From contig JBGSNZ010000014.1 of the NCBI GenBank assembly GCA_041739345.1, positions 159,258 through 223,257 of the forward strand: a stretch of 64,000 nt of DNA. Reading direction: 5' to 3'. Under the pieces are notes generated by a model that had not been told where the DNA came from, searched no databases, and saw nothing but the letters and a program-made list of their open reading frames with translations. Below are positions 51,369-59,458 of this stretch, in pieces. Source of the DNA: DIGJ01 sp041739345. Its GTDB lineage: Bacteria; Bacillota; Clostridia; Lachnospirales; Lachnospiraceae. Position numbers and translations under genes: made by a program. How positions within the stretch are numbered: position 1 is the stretch's first letter; every line of letters starts with the position of its first letter.

Positions 51369-51953
51369 ATGAAAAAGATTATTACAATTAGTCGTGAGTT
51401 TGGTGCTGGAGGCGGAGAAATAGGCAGAGCAGTAGCCAAGTCTTTGAACTATTATTACTATGACAAAGAGATTATCTTAAAGTCGGCAAGGGAATCCAAT
51501 GTAGACGTGGAAAGCATGTTGAAATGGGACGAGAAGGTTCCAATGAACTTTGGTTTTGCTCAGAGTCTTTTTGATTTTTATAATAAGCCATTAAGTGAAA
51601 AACTTTTTAATGTTCAACAACAGGTAATTAAAGAAATTGGTGAAAAAGAAAATTGTGTTATTGTCGGACGAAATGCAAATACAATCTTAAGAGAGTTTGA
51701 TTATGGTCTACATGTATTTATACACGCAGATCCATATTGGCGCATGGAACGTATGAAGTCAAAAATGCCTGATATGACAGAAGCGAAAATCAGTGAACAA
51801 ATCCGCACAATTGATAAAATACGTAAAAAATACTGTTCTTATTATACAAATACGGAATTTGGCGTTGCAGATTATTATGATATCTGCTTAAATACATCCA
51901 ATTTAGGGATTGATACTTGCGTCGATATTATCTGTAATTTGGCAAAGAAGTAG
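51369..51953 (+). CDS. Cytidylate kinase-like family protein
   Basis: A 194-residue P-loop protein resembling cytidylate kinase (PF13189 type). The N terminus ISREFGAGGGEIGRAVAKSL carries the glycine-rich loop in its typical divergent form, and VIVGRNANTILREFDYGLHVFIHAD is family-like. True Cmk is larger and acts on CMP; these proteins often sit beside transporters and their substrates are unknown. GGAGG lies 9 nt before the ATG at 51369. It lies between the importer ATPase and a sigma factor on the same strand. Confidence 0.8.
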   Translation: MKKIITISREFGAGGGEIGRAVAKSLNYYYYDKEIILKSARESNVDVESMLKWDEKVPMNFGFAQSLFDFYNKPLSEKLFNVQQQVIKEIGEKENCVIVGRNANTILREFDYGLHVFIHADPYWRMERMKSKMPDMTEAKISEQIRTIDKIRKKYCSYYTNTEFGVADYYDICLNTSNLGIDTCVDIICNLAKK

Positions 51954-51968
51954 TAGTAGCTTTGGAGA

Positions 51969-52745
51969 GTGATTACTATAGATATAGAAACGATTATTGA
52001 TGAATATGGAACATATATATATAATTATGCATTAAAGTTAACCTGCCATCCTGATAAGGCGGAAGATATAGCACAGGAGACTTTTATAAGTGCATGGAAA
52101 AACATAGATTGCTTAAAAAACGATAAGGCAATTAAGAAGTGGCTTAGAACAATTTCCTTGAATCAATTTCTTATGGATTATCGCAAAAATGATAATAAAA
52201 AACTGGATTATGTAGAAGATGTGGCTTCATTAGAGGCAGATGCTGCATTATTAACATCAGATATTCCTTCTCCGGAAGAAGAAGTTATTGTGGAAGAAGA
52301 AATTAGAGAACTACAAAACGGTTGTTTTTATGCGATGATTCGCAAATTATCCTTGAATCAGAGAATTGCATTTTCTCTTGTTGATATGTTTGGACTTTCT
52401 ATAAAGGAAGTGGCTGAAATATTGGAAATTTCTGAATCAGCAGCAAAAGGTGTGCTTTATCGGGCAAGAATGAATATTGATTCCTTTTTTTTCGGACACT
52501 GCGATATTCTTGATATGAAGAACCCGTGCAAATGCAAGGCATGGATTGAATTTAGTAAAACGAGAGAGTCAAATCAGAAAAATATGAAAAAACTGGTTGA
52601 TCATCTAGATTATCGTGAGAAAAATTATAAATTCGATGAAAGTGTCAGAAAAAAGATTTTCTATCTATATCAGCATATGGAAGAGAAAAAGCCATCAGAA
52701 GAATGGTATAAAAATGTAATATTTTCTATGAAAAATGTAAACTAA
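51969..52745 (+). CDS. ECF-like sigma factor with Cys-containing C-terminal extension
   Basis: A 258-residue sigma-70 family protein. Region 2 (YIYNYALKLTCHPDKAEDIAQETFISAWKNI) and region 4 (LSLNQRIAFSLVDMFGLSIKEVAEILEISESAAKGVLYRAR) are clear. After them comes an ~85-residue extension with Cys in CDILDMKNPCKCKAW, perhaps a metal or redox site. The start is uncertain: the GTG at 51969 directly abuts GGAGA, whereas a normally spaced start would have to be the ATA at 51978. It is 15 nt after the kinase-like gene; no anti-sigma gene follows. Confidence 0.75.
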   Translation: MITIDIETIIDEYGTYIYNYALKLTCHPDKAEDIAQETFISAWKNIDCLKNDKAIKKWLRTISLNQFLMDYRKNDNKKLDYVEDVASLEADAALLTSDIPSPEEEVIVEEEIRELQNGCFYAMIRKLSLNQRIAFSLVDMFGLSIKEVAEILEISESAAKGVLYRARMNIDSFFFGHCDILDMKNPCKCKAWIEFSKTRESNQKNMKKLVDHLDYREKNYKFDESVRKKIFYLYQHMEEKKPSEEWYKNVIFSMKNVN

Positions 52746-52810
52746 CGTGACTTTAGCAATTTTTCTGCATCTATATATTTGAATACAATAAAACGAAAGA
52801 AGGATATATT

Positions 52811-53068
52811 ATGTTTGAATCAAGATGTGGAGTTTGTTGCAATGTATGTGAACGTAAGGAAAAGGTAAAATGCAATGGTTGTATCCATATGGAAAAACCA
52901 TTTTGGGGAGGAACATGTGGTGTCAAATCATGTTGTGAAGCAAAAGGCATGAATCATTGTGGTGAGTGTGAAGAATTTCCCTGTGAATTATTATCAAATA
53001 TGGGGAAAGAACAAGGTTATGACCCAATGCTTAAAATTGAGCAATGTAGGATATGGAAGAATGAGTAA
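52811..53068 (+). CDS. DUF3795-like small Cys-rich protein
   Basis: An 85-residue protein with eleven cysteines in paired patterns (CGVCCNVCERKEKVKCNGC; CGECEEFPC), matching the DUF3795 type of small metal-binding protein. Zinc or iron-sulfur binding is likely; the role is unknown. AGAAGGA precedes the ATG. It follows the sigma factor by 65 nt, before the operon terminator. Confidence 0.75.
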   Translation: MFESRCGVCCNVCERKEKVKCNGCIHMEKPFWGGTCGVKSCCEAKGMNHCGECEEFPCELLSNMGKEQGYDPMLKIEQCRIWKNE

Positions 53069-53129
53069 TTAGCAAATAAAAGCCTAAAGTTTCTTAATAA
53101 TTATGCCGATATAAAGTTAAGTAAAGGAT

Positions 53130-53172
53130 TACGCCAAAATCAAAGGATGATGATTGATTTTGGCGTATTTTA
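53130..53172. terminator. Terminator of the importer/sigma operon
   Basis: Perfect 14-bp arms (53130-53143 and 53154-53167), a 10-nt loop and a T-rich tail. Confidence 0.85.
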
Positions 53173-53221
53173 CATTCGCTTGGACTTTATAGAATATTAC
53201 ATATTCATGTGAGAGAGCGAA

Positions 53222-53259
53222 ATGATTCTGACTGACAGAGGAATCATAATTTTATGATT
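53222..53259 (+). promoter_or_regulatory. Two mutually exclusive hairpins before the next gene
   Basis: ATGATTC (53222-53228) can pair with GAATCAT (53241-53247); AATCATAA (53242-53249) can instead pair with TTATGATT (53252-53259), which ends just before GGGAGG. The shared segment means only one can form, as in a simple RNA switch. Confidence 0.35.
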
Positions 53260-53275
53260 GGGAGGCATAGGTATA

Positions 53276-53962
53276 ATGAAAACAAGTAATAACTACTATC
53301 AGGTGAATAAGACATATTCGAATTATGGAGTGGAAAACAAGACAAAAGCAGGAATATCGTCACGGTTAGCAGATACGAAAGATTCTGTTCCAACTGGAAC
53401 GACATTTTCTGAAACTATTTCAAATCAAACTGAAACTAGCAAGACATCATATGACGAACTAAAAGAATTGATTCAGCAAAAAAAAGAAGATTTTTTAAAC
53501 AAATTGAAAAATGGAGAAACGCAACCTTCTTTTCAAATTGGTGCAATCACTATGACGGAAAAGGAATGGGACAACCTATTAGTAAAGACTGATAGTGCAA
53601 TTGATCAAATCAAAGAAGAAGCAAAAGAAAGTAGCGAGGCTGATTCGGAAAAGGCTGTAACTCAAGATATGATAACCGAGTTGCTTAAAGATAGAAACAA
53701 ATCTTGTGATGAGAAAATTGATGAGTCAGATGATGATGATGATGATGATGAAAGTAGTGTGAATAAATCAGAAACGGATTCGAATGTCATAGTTAAGGCA
53801 GATGGTTCGAGAGTTCTAGAGGTTACTATGAAAATTGGTGGCACGGAAACAACGATGTGTATAGAAATATCGAAACCTACAGATATGATAAATGAAATGA
53901 ATAAAAGTGATGAGACGAGCGGAGAGAACGCAGCTGAAAATATAGCGGGAAGTGAAAAATAA
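53276..53962 (+). CDS. Hypothetical hydrophilic protein (DUF6033-like)
   Basis: A 228-residue protein without signal peptide or membrane helices, low in hydrophobic residues. Segments YDELKELIQQKKEDFLNKLKNGETQPSFQIGAITMTEKEWDNLL and the Ser/Thr/Asn-rich N terminus resemble a family of unknown function common in Lachnospiraceae (I think DUF6033, from memory). A run of seven Asp lies at about residue 157. I chose the ATG at 53276; a TTG at 53258 overlaps the ribosome site. Confidence 0.6.
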   Translation: MKTSNNYYQVNKTYSNYGVENKTKAGISSRLADTKDSVPTGTTFSETISNQTETSKTSYDELKELIQQKKEDFLNKLKNGETQPSFQIGAITMTEKEWDNLLVKTDSAIDQIKEEAKESSEADSEKAVTQDMITELLKDRNKSCDEKIDESDDDDDDDESSVNKSETDSNVIVKADGSRVLEVTMKIGGTETTMCIEISKPTDMINEMNKSDETSGENAAENIAGSEK

Positions 53963-53970
53963 ATGTACTT

Positions 53971-54003
53971 TTTATGCATCTTATGGGCACTTTATGCATC
54001 TTA
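53971..54003 (+). repeat. Direct repeat upstream of the hydrolase promoter
   Basis: TTTATGCATCTTA occurs twice (53971-53983 and 53991-54003), exactly 20 bp apart, and ends 12 bp before the -35 box. This is the usual placement of an activator bound to one face of the helix. Confidence 0.6.
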
Positions 54004-54015
54004 GCAGTCCATTTA

Positions 54016-54044
54016 TTGAAAGAAAATAATACCTATCCTATACT
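54016..54044 (+). promoter_or_regulatory. Promoter of the PAF-acetylhydrolase-like gene
   Basis: TTGAAA, 17-nt spacer, TATACT, 48 nt before the ATG. Confidence 0.7.
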
Positions 54045-54091
54045 ACTTACGAACCCATAAAATAATTATTAAGGGAATAAAGGAGAAGTAT

Positions 54092-55390
54092 ATGATAGGT
54101 AGTTTTATTTTACTCACAGTAATTTTAGTTGAATTGGTATATAGTGGAATTGCAATTTGGAAAAAGAAATTGTTCAACAAAGAAAAGTATGTTTTGAATC
54201 TTTTAGAATTGTTTTTAGCTCTAATTTTAATGATATCCAACGTTATTGAATGGAGCTTTCGCTGGAAGCTTTTGTTCGCAGTGTTAGTCCTTCGTGGGAT
54301 TATTGCAATTATCCAGCTAATCTTAAAAAAACCAGAAAAAGATTATAAGATTTCCAGAGTCATAATTATGTGTTTAGGAAGTGTATTAGTTATGACGGTA
54401 GTTACTTTACCAGCTGTTATTTTTCCGCAACACAATCAACTAAAGACAAGCGGTAATTATGAAATTGATACAAAAAGCTATACCTGGGAGGATGTAAGCC
54501 GTGTGGAAACATTTGAAATGGATGGTTCGAATCGTAAAGTGACGGTACAGTTTTGGTATCCTAAGACAGAAGGGGAAGAAAAGTTTCCATTAGTGGTATT
54601 TTCCCATGGAGCGTTTGGATACCGCTATAGTAATTATTCTACCTATGCTGAACTTGCAAGTAATGGGTATGTAGTATGCAGTATTGATCATACCTATCAT
54701 GCATTCTATACCAAACAGACGGATGGAAAAGTGATTACGGTAAATCCGGAATTTATGAATAGTGTATCCTATGTAAATAAAGATGGTGTTTCAGAAGATG
54801 AAATCTTCAAGATATCAAGACCCTGGATGGATCTTCGGTGTGGTGATATGAATTTTGTCATCGATACAATCGAACAAAAAGCAGATGGTATGAGTGAAGA
54901 TACTATATTTTCGCGGATTGACAGTTCGAAAATCGGACTTATCGGACATTCCATGGGTGGTGCAGCTTCCGTCACGGTAGGAAGGTTAAGAACTGATATT
55001 GATACAGTGATTGATCTGGATGGAACAATGCTCGGAGAAGAACTTGCTTGTGAAAATAATCGGTATATCATAAATGAAGAACCATATCCGATACCGCTGT
55101 TAAGTATCAATACCACAAAAAATTATGAAGAGGGTTTATCTTACGGATCGCAGTATGTAAATAATGTAATTTTGGAAAATGCAATCGATGCAAGAGAAGT
55201 ACATTTTAATGGAGCCGAACATATGAATTTTACGGATTTACCATTATTTTCGCCAGTGCTTGCGTCAATACTTGGCAGTGGGAATATTGATAGTGAAAGT
55301 TGTATTAAGACAATGAATGCAGTAATATTAAATTATTACAATCATTATCTAAAGCAGAGTGAGGAACTAAATATTAAAGAATCCTATTAG
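54092..55390 (+). CDS. Membrane-anchored alpha/beta hydrolase, PAF-acetylhydrolase-like
   Basis: A 432-residue protein. The first ~120 residues hold four hydrophobic helices; the remainder is an alpha/beta hydrolase that should face outward. The oxyanion region VVFSHGAFGYRYSNY, the nucleophile elbow GHSMGGAAS with its Ser, an acidic VIDLDG and a late His (GAEHMNFTDL) fit platelet-activating-factor acetylhydrolase-like esterases. Lipid or cell-wall ester cleavage is plausible. AAGGAG precedes the ATG. Confidence 0.8.
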   Translation: MIGSFILLTVILVELVYSGIAIWKKKLFNKEKYVLNLLELFLALILMISNVIEWSFRWKLLFAVLVLRGIIAIIQLILKKPEKDYKISRVIIMCLGSVLVMTVVTLPAVIFPQHNQLKTSGNYEIDTKSYTWEDVSRVETFEMDGSNRKVTVQFWYPKTEGEEKFPLVVFSHGAFGYRYSNYSTYAELASNGYVVCSIDHTYHAFYTKQTDGKVITVNPEFMNSVSYVNKDGVSEDEIFKISRPWMDLRCGDMNFVIDTIEQKADGMSEDTIFSRIDSSKIGLIGHSMGGAASVTVGRLRTDIDTVIDLDGTMLGEELACENNRYIINEEPYPIPLLSINTTKNYEEGLSYGSQYVNNVILENAIDAREVHFNGAEHMNFTDLPLFSPVLASILGSGNIDSESCIKTMNAVILNYYNHYLKQSEELNIKESY

Positions 55391-55402
55391 GGTGTGAGAG
55401 AA

Positions 55403-55462
55403 GAGTGAAAGAAAAACATTTTCACTCAGCAAGTTTGTGTCTGTGCTGCGCACACAAACTTG
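55403..55462 (+). other. Two tandem hairpins between hydrolase and LytTR genes
   Basis: GAGTGAAA/TTTCACTC (55403-55427), then CAAGTTTGTGT/ACACAAACTTG (55430-55462). Neither has a U-run. They may be a weak terminator or a leader structure controlling the LytTR gene. Confidence 0.45.
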
Positions 55463-55498
55463 ATATGCGCAAAGAGCAGCGCAGAATTGGGATAAAGT

Positions 55499-55951
55499 AT
55501 GAAGGTAGAAATTCAAAAAATTAACAGAGAAAAAGAAGAACAAGTATTGATTCGATGTTATGAAATTAACCAGGAAGTATCGGAGATTGCCCGATTTGCT
55601 AATTCCAGGCAGGAGGGTGTAGAAGTTTATAGTGACAAGGGATTTAAGGTGATACCGCTTGCAGACATTTATTATGTAGAAGCGGTAGATAATCATGTGT
55701 TTGCATATCTTAAGCATCAAGTGTATGAAGTGAAATCGCGCTTATATGAATTTGAACAGTTGCATGGAGATAAGCAGTTTTTTCGATGTTCGAAAGCAAC
55801 AATTGTAAATCTTATGAAGATGCAATCATTGAAACCGGCATTAAATGGCAGATTTACCGCCGTGTTGACGAATGGGGAGAGTGTGATTATTTCCAGGAAG
55901 TTTGTGCCTGATTTAAAATTAAAATTACAGGGAGGACAAACGAATGAGTAA
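55499..55951 (+). CDS. LytTR family DNA-binding regulator
   Basis: A 150-residue protein with a LytTR DNA-binding domain from about residue 45 (VEVYSDKGFKVIPLADIYYVEAVDNHVFAYLKHQVYEVKSRLYEFEQL...FFRCSKATIVNLMKMQSLKPALNGRFTAVLTNGESVIISRKFVPDLKLKL). No receiver domain. This size plus a downstream DUF3021 membrane gene is a known two-gene unit in which the membrane protein holds the regulator inactive. The genes overlap by 8 nt. The ribosome site is weak. Confidence 0.88.
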   Translation: MKVEIQKINREKEEQVLIRCYEINQEVSEIARFANSRQEGVEVYSDKGFKVIPLADIYYVEAVDNHVFAYLKHQVYEVKSRLYEFEQLHGDKQFFRCSKATIVNLMKMQSLKPALNGRFTAVLTNGESVIISRKFVPDLKLKLQGGQTNE

Positions 55952-56393
55952 AAAAGACTTCTTGAAAATGATACTTATGAGTTTCTTTATTGTAGTAACA
56001 CTTGTTAATGTGGCAATGGCGGTTTTGGGATTATTATATGATGCAAACAAAACATTTGGATATGAGGCATTTTTTTCACCGATTATTTTTGGAGTGCTTG
56101 GTGTCGTGCCTGCGATTGTGACTTATTCGAAAAAGGAATTATCCATGAAACAGATGGTAATTCGAAAAGTGATTCAATTGTTAGTATTGGAAAGTCTTTT
56201 GATAGGGTTTGTAGTTTCCAATGGAGTTGTTGGGGGAAAAACGATTATATCATTTGCAACTTCCGTTTTCTTAATTGCAGTTGCAGTTCACATAATACTA
56301 TGGATTTTGGATAATAGAATAGCGCAGAAATTAAGTCTGGATTTGGAAAAATACCAGAAAAAATATGCAGATGATGCTATTAGTAAAATATAA
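55944..56393 (+). CDS. DUF3021-type membrane protein, partner of LytTR
   Basis: A 149-residue protein with four membrane helices (~8-32, 43-60, 72-94 and 98-120) and a charged C-terminal tail. Position and topology fit DUF3021 proteins that regulate the cotranscribed LytTR factor. GGGAGG lies upstream within the LytTR gene. Confidence 0.8.
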   Translation: MSKKDFLKMILMSFFIVVTLVNVAMAVLGLLYDANKTFGYEAFFSPIIFGVLGVVPAIVTYSKKELSMKQMVIRKVIQLLVLESLLIGFVVSNGVVGGKTIISFATSVFLIAVAVHIILWILDNRIAQKLSLDLEKYQKKYADDAISKI

Positions 56394-56451
56394 AGTAATC
56401 AAAAATAGCCTCCTTAACGAACACAACCCCAAATGCAATGGAATTCTAGCA

Positions 56452-56523
56452 TTGACAATCCGATGCTTTGTGTGGTAATTTATATAAGTACTTTACTATG
56501 GCAGCGTAATAACATGCTACCAT
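56452..56523 (+). promoter_or_regulatory. Promoter and possible operator of the third amino-acid importer
   Basis: TTGACA with TAATTT at 18 nt (56452-56481). Downstream in the leader an inverted repeat ATGGCAGC/GCTACCAT (56498-56523, one mismatch) could be an operator or a hairpin. Confidence 0.45.
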
Positions 56524-56545
56524 ACAAAACAGGAGGAATAATGAT

Positions 56546-57355
56546 ATGAAGAAAATTTTAGCAGTATTGCTTGCAGTGGGAATGGTAGTTTCCATGACAG
56601 CATGTGGAGATAGCAGCAAAGAAAGTAGTAATAATGCAGCAAGTAAAGCAGATAGTGAAATCTTTACAGTAGGATTTGATCAGGATTTCCCACCATTTGG
56701 ATATGTTGGAGATGACGGAGAATTTACGGGATTTGATATCGAAATGGCAAAAGAATGCGCAAAGCGCATGGGAAAAGAGATTGCGCTTCAGCCGATTGAC
56801 TGGGATGCAAAAGATATGGAACTGGAAGCAGGAACCATTGACTGTATCTGGAATGGCTTTACAATTAACGGACGTGAAGATGACTATACCTGGACAGATG
56901 CCTATATGGATAACTCTCAGGTGGTTGTGACCAAAGCTGGTTCTGGAATTGAGAAACTTTCCGATTTAGCAGGAAAAGTTGTAGAAGTACAGAAGGAATC
57001 ATCGGCGCAATCCGCATTGGAAGACGAAGATCATGCAGACTTGCTTGCTTCATTTGGACAGTTTTTAACAGTAAGTGAATATAATACAGCATTTATGGAT
57101 TTGGAGTCTGGGGCGGTTGATGCGATAGCAATCGATATCGGTGTTGCCAGATTTCAATTGGAAGGCAAAGAGGATCAGTTTGCAATTTTAGAAGAAACAA
57201 TTTCTAGTGAACAGTACGGGGTTGGATTCTTAAAGGGGAATGAAGAACTTCGAGATGAAGTGCAGACCACTTTGTTGGAAATGGTTGCGGATGGAACCTT
57301 TGCTGAAATTTCAAATAAGTATTTTGGATACGACGTAAATATTTTAGGAGAATAG
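56546..57355 (+). CDS. Amino-acid ABC transporter substrate-binding lipoprotein
   Basis: A 269-residue family-3 solute-binding protein with a signal peptide and lipobox MTAC. FTVGFDQDFPPFGYVG, GFDIEMAKECAKRMGK and IDCIWNGFTINGREDDYTWTDAYMDN show the family; the motif normally reading GmTit.eR is altered to GFTINGRE. This is typical of cystine/polar amino-acid binders, but the ligand is unknown. AGGAGG precedes the ATG. It is followed after 6 nt by its permease. Confidence 0.9.
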   Translation: MKKILAVLLAVGMVVSMTACGDSSKESSNNAASKADSEIFTVGFDQDFPPFGYVGDDGEFTGFDIEMAKECAKRMGKEIALQPIDWDAKDMELEAGTIDCIWNGFTINGREDDYTWTDAYMDNSQVVVTKAGSGIEKLSDLAGKVVEVQKESSAQSALEDEDHADLLASFGQFLTVSEYNTAFMDLESGAVDAIAIDIGVARFQLEGKEDQFAILEETISSEQYGVGFLKGNEELRDEVQTTLLEMVADGTFAEISNKYFGYDVNILGE

Positions 57356-57361
57356 AATAAT

Positions 57362-58012
57362 ATGAGTTTACAGGTTATGCTTTCACAGCTAAGCGCTGGA
57401 ATGGTTACGACAATACTGATATTTGTTCTGACCTTGATTTTTTCACTTCCATTGGGACTGATCATTGCCTTTGGGCGTATGTCAGAGAATTTTCTGATTC
57501 GTAACAGCGCAAAAATTTATATTTCTATTATGAGAGGTACTCCATTAATGCTACAACTTTTAGTTGTGTATTTTGGGCCGTATTATATATTTGGAATATC
57601 AATTTCTTCCAGTTATCGTGCTTATGCGGTTATTCTTGCATTTGCGATTAATTATGCAGCATACTTTGCAGAAATTTATCGAGGGGGAATTGAATCGATG
57701 CCAGATGGACAGTATGAAGCTGCGAAGGTGCTTGGATATACGAAAAGCCAGACGTTTTTTAAGATTATTCTGCCACAGGTAGTGAAGCGGATTTTGCCGT
57801 CAGTTACCAATGAAGTAATTACGTTGGTAAAAGATACTTCACTTGCATTTTCCATTGCATATGCAGAAATGTTTACGATAGCAAAATCGATAGCGGCATC
57901 GCAAAAAAATATGGTACCATTTGTGGCAGCCGCAGTTTTTTATTATGTGTTTAACTTTTTCGTTGCATCTTTGATGGAATACTGGGAAAAGAAAATGAGT
58001 TACTATCGTTAG
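57362..58012 (+). CDS. Amino-acid ABC transporter permease
   Basis: A 216-residue MetI-like permease (ISIMRGTPLMLQLLVVYFGPYYIFG; EAA loop AAKVLGYTKSQTFFKIILPQVVKRILPSVTNE; DTSLAFSIAYAEM). It works with the flanking binding protein and ATPase. Spacing of 6 nt before and 12 nt after indicates one operon. Confidence 0.92.
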   Translation: MSLQVMLSQLSAGMVTTILIFVLTLIFSLPLGLIIAFGRMSENFLIRNSAKIYISIMRGTPLMLQLLVVYFGPYYIFGISISSSYRAYAVILAFAINYAAYFAEIYRGGIESMPDGQYEAAKVLGYTKSQTFFKIILPQVVKRILPSVTNEVITLVKDTSLAFSIAYAEMFTIAKSIAASQKNMVPFVAAAVFYYVFNFFVASLMEYWEKKMSYYR

Positions 58013-58024
58013 GAGGAGCATGAA

Positions 58025-58789
58025 ATGAAAAAGTTAATGGAAATGAATCACGTGAAAAAAAGCTTTGATGGAAATGAAGTGCTCAAGGATATCAGTCTAT
58101 CGGTAGAAGAAGGAGAGGTAGTATCAATTATTGGGCCTTCGGGTTCTGGAAAATCGACATTGCTTCGTTGTGCAACTCTATTAGAGACCATGGATGCAGG
58201 GGACTTAAGTTATCTGGGTGAGAAGGCAGCCCAGGATGAAAATGGAAAGACAGTATATGCAAAGAGTAATGATTTAAAACAAATACAGCAACATTTTGGC
58301 CTTGTTTTTCAAAATTTCAATTTATTTCCACACTACTGCGTCATGAAAAACATTACAGATGCCCCGTTGCATGTGCAGAAACGGGAAAAAGAAGAAGTTC
58401 TTTTGGAAGCAAAAAAACTTATGGAAAAAATGGGATTAAGTGACCGCGCAGATTATTATCCATGCCAGCTATCTGGTGGGCAGCAGCAGAGAGTTTCCAT
58501 TGCAAGAGCATTGGCGATGAAGCCGAAAATTCTTTTCTTTGATGAGCCGACTTCGGCGCTTGACCCAGAGCTTACGGGTGAAATATTAAAAGTAATTAAA
58601 GAATTAGCACAAGATAAGATGACAATGGTAATTGTTACCCATGAGATGAATTTTGCGAAGGATGTATCAAGCCGAATGATTTTCATGGATCAGGGAGTAA
58701 TTGTAGAAGAAACCACACCAGAGCAGATGTTTCAATCGGAAAATCAAAGAACCAGAGAATTTCTGGGACAGTATCATAACCTGGGATAG
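58025..58789 (+). CDS. Amino-acid ABC transporter ATP-binding protein
   Basis: A 254-residue GlnQ-type ATPase: Walker A GPSGSGKST, an insertion between Walker A and Q-loop (GEKAAQDENGKTVYAKS), FQNFNLFPH, LSGGQQQR, ILFFDEPTSALD and VTHEMNFA. AGGAGG precedes the ATG; an ATG at 58020 opens only two codons. It closes the third importer operon, followed by a bidirectional terminator. Confidence 0.93.
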   Translation: MKKLMEMNHVKKSFDGNEVLKDISLSVEEGEVVSIIGPSGSGKSTLLRCATLLETMDAGDLSYLGEKAAQDENGKTVYAKSNDLKQIQQHFGLVFQNFNLFPHYCVMKNITDAPLHVQKREKEEVLLEAKKLMEKMGLSDRADYYPCQLSGGQQQRVSIARALAMKPKILFFDEPTSALDPELTGEILKVIKELAQDKMTMVIVTHEMNFAKDVSSRMIFMDQGVIVEETTPEQMFQSENQRTREFLGQYHNLG

Positions 58790-58812
58790 TTAATGTTTTT
58801 CTAGTTTAAAAA

Positions 58813-58846
58813 TAGGGTGAAGAGATGACATAATCTCTTCACCCTA
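58813..58846. terminator. Bidirectional terminator between convergent genes
   Basis: Perfect 14-bp arms (58813-58826 and 58833-58846) with a GACATA loop. Confidence 0.8.
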
Positions 58847-58875
58847 TACAATAAATCCCATTTGTCTCTTCAATT

Positions 58876-59424
58876 TTAATTCAAAATCACGTCTCCATCA
58901 CATGTACTTAACTGGATTGTAGTAGCTGTTTTGTCTTTCCCGATGGTTCCGCTAAATGTATATCCAATTCCCTGATTATTTTGCTTGATTTTAGCAGAAC
59001 TGACAGTAGATTCCATTTCCCCGGTCTTAGTTTCTGCTTTCATATTGGCAGAAATATCGACAGTCTCTAATGTTCCAGTATCTGAAACAACAGATACTTT
59101 TTTATCATAGTCTTTGGGCAACTCAATATATAAGGTATTGCTTTCTAAATGTAAAAAACCAATCTGGTCCACAACCTTAATTTTTAATTCGCTACCTTCC
59201 AATGAGCTTGTCATTTTCTCTTTTCCTGTATATGAAATTTTAATATCATCACCTTCCACCGACTTAAGTGCAACATTTGTAACAGCGGTAGAAATTGAAA
59301 TTGATTTCACCTCACTTTGTACATAAGTTTCTTTATATGTTTCTGATTTGCCGCATCCGGTCATTGCTATAGCCGATAAACCTACTAATAAAAACAAAAT
59401 CATTTTATTTTCTATTCTTCGCAT
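58876..59424 (-). CDS. DUF4097-like lipoprotein
   Basis: A 182-residue lipoprotein (signal peptide, lipobox MTGC) followed by repeated short beta strands (VKSISISTAVTNVALKSVEGDDIKISYTGK; LYIELPKDYDKKVSVVSDTGTLE), the parallel beta-helix-like pattern of DUF4097. Such proteins accompany ABC transporters and two-component systems that monitor the envelope. It is 34 nt after the permease gene of the leftward operon. Function unknown. Confidence 0.75.
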   Translation of the reverse strand: MRRIENKMILFLLVGLSAIAMTGCGKSETYKETYVQSEVKSISISTAVTNVALKSVEGDDIKISYTGKEKMTSSLEGSELKIKVVDQIGFLHLESNTLYIELPKDYDKKVSVVSDTGTLETVDISANMKAETKTGEMESTVSSAKIKQNNQGIGYTFSGTIGKDKTATTIQLSTCDGDVILN

Positions 59425-59458
59425 AGTATATCTATACCTCCAATTAAATTATTTTTCA

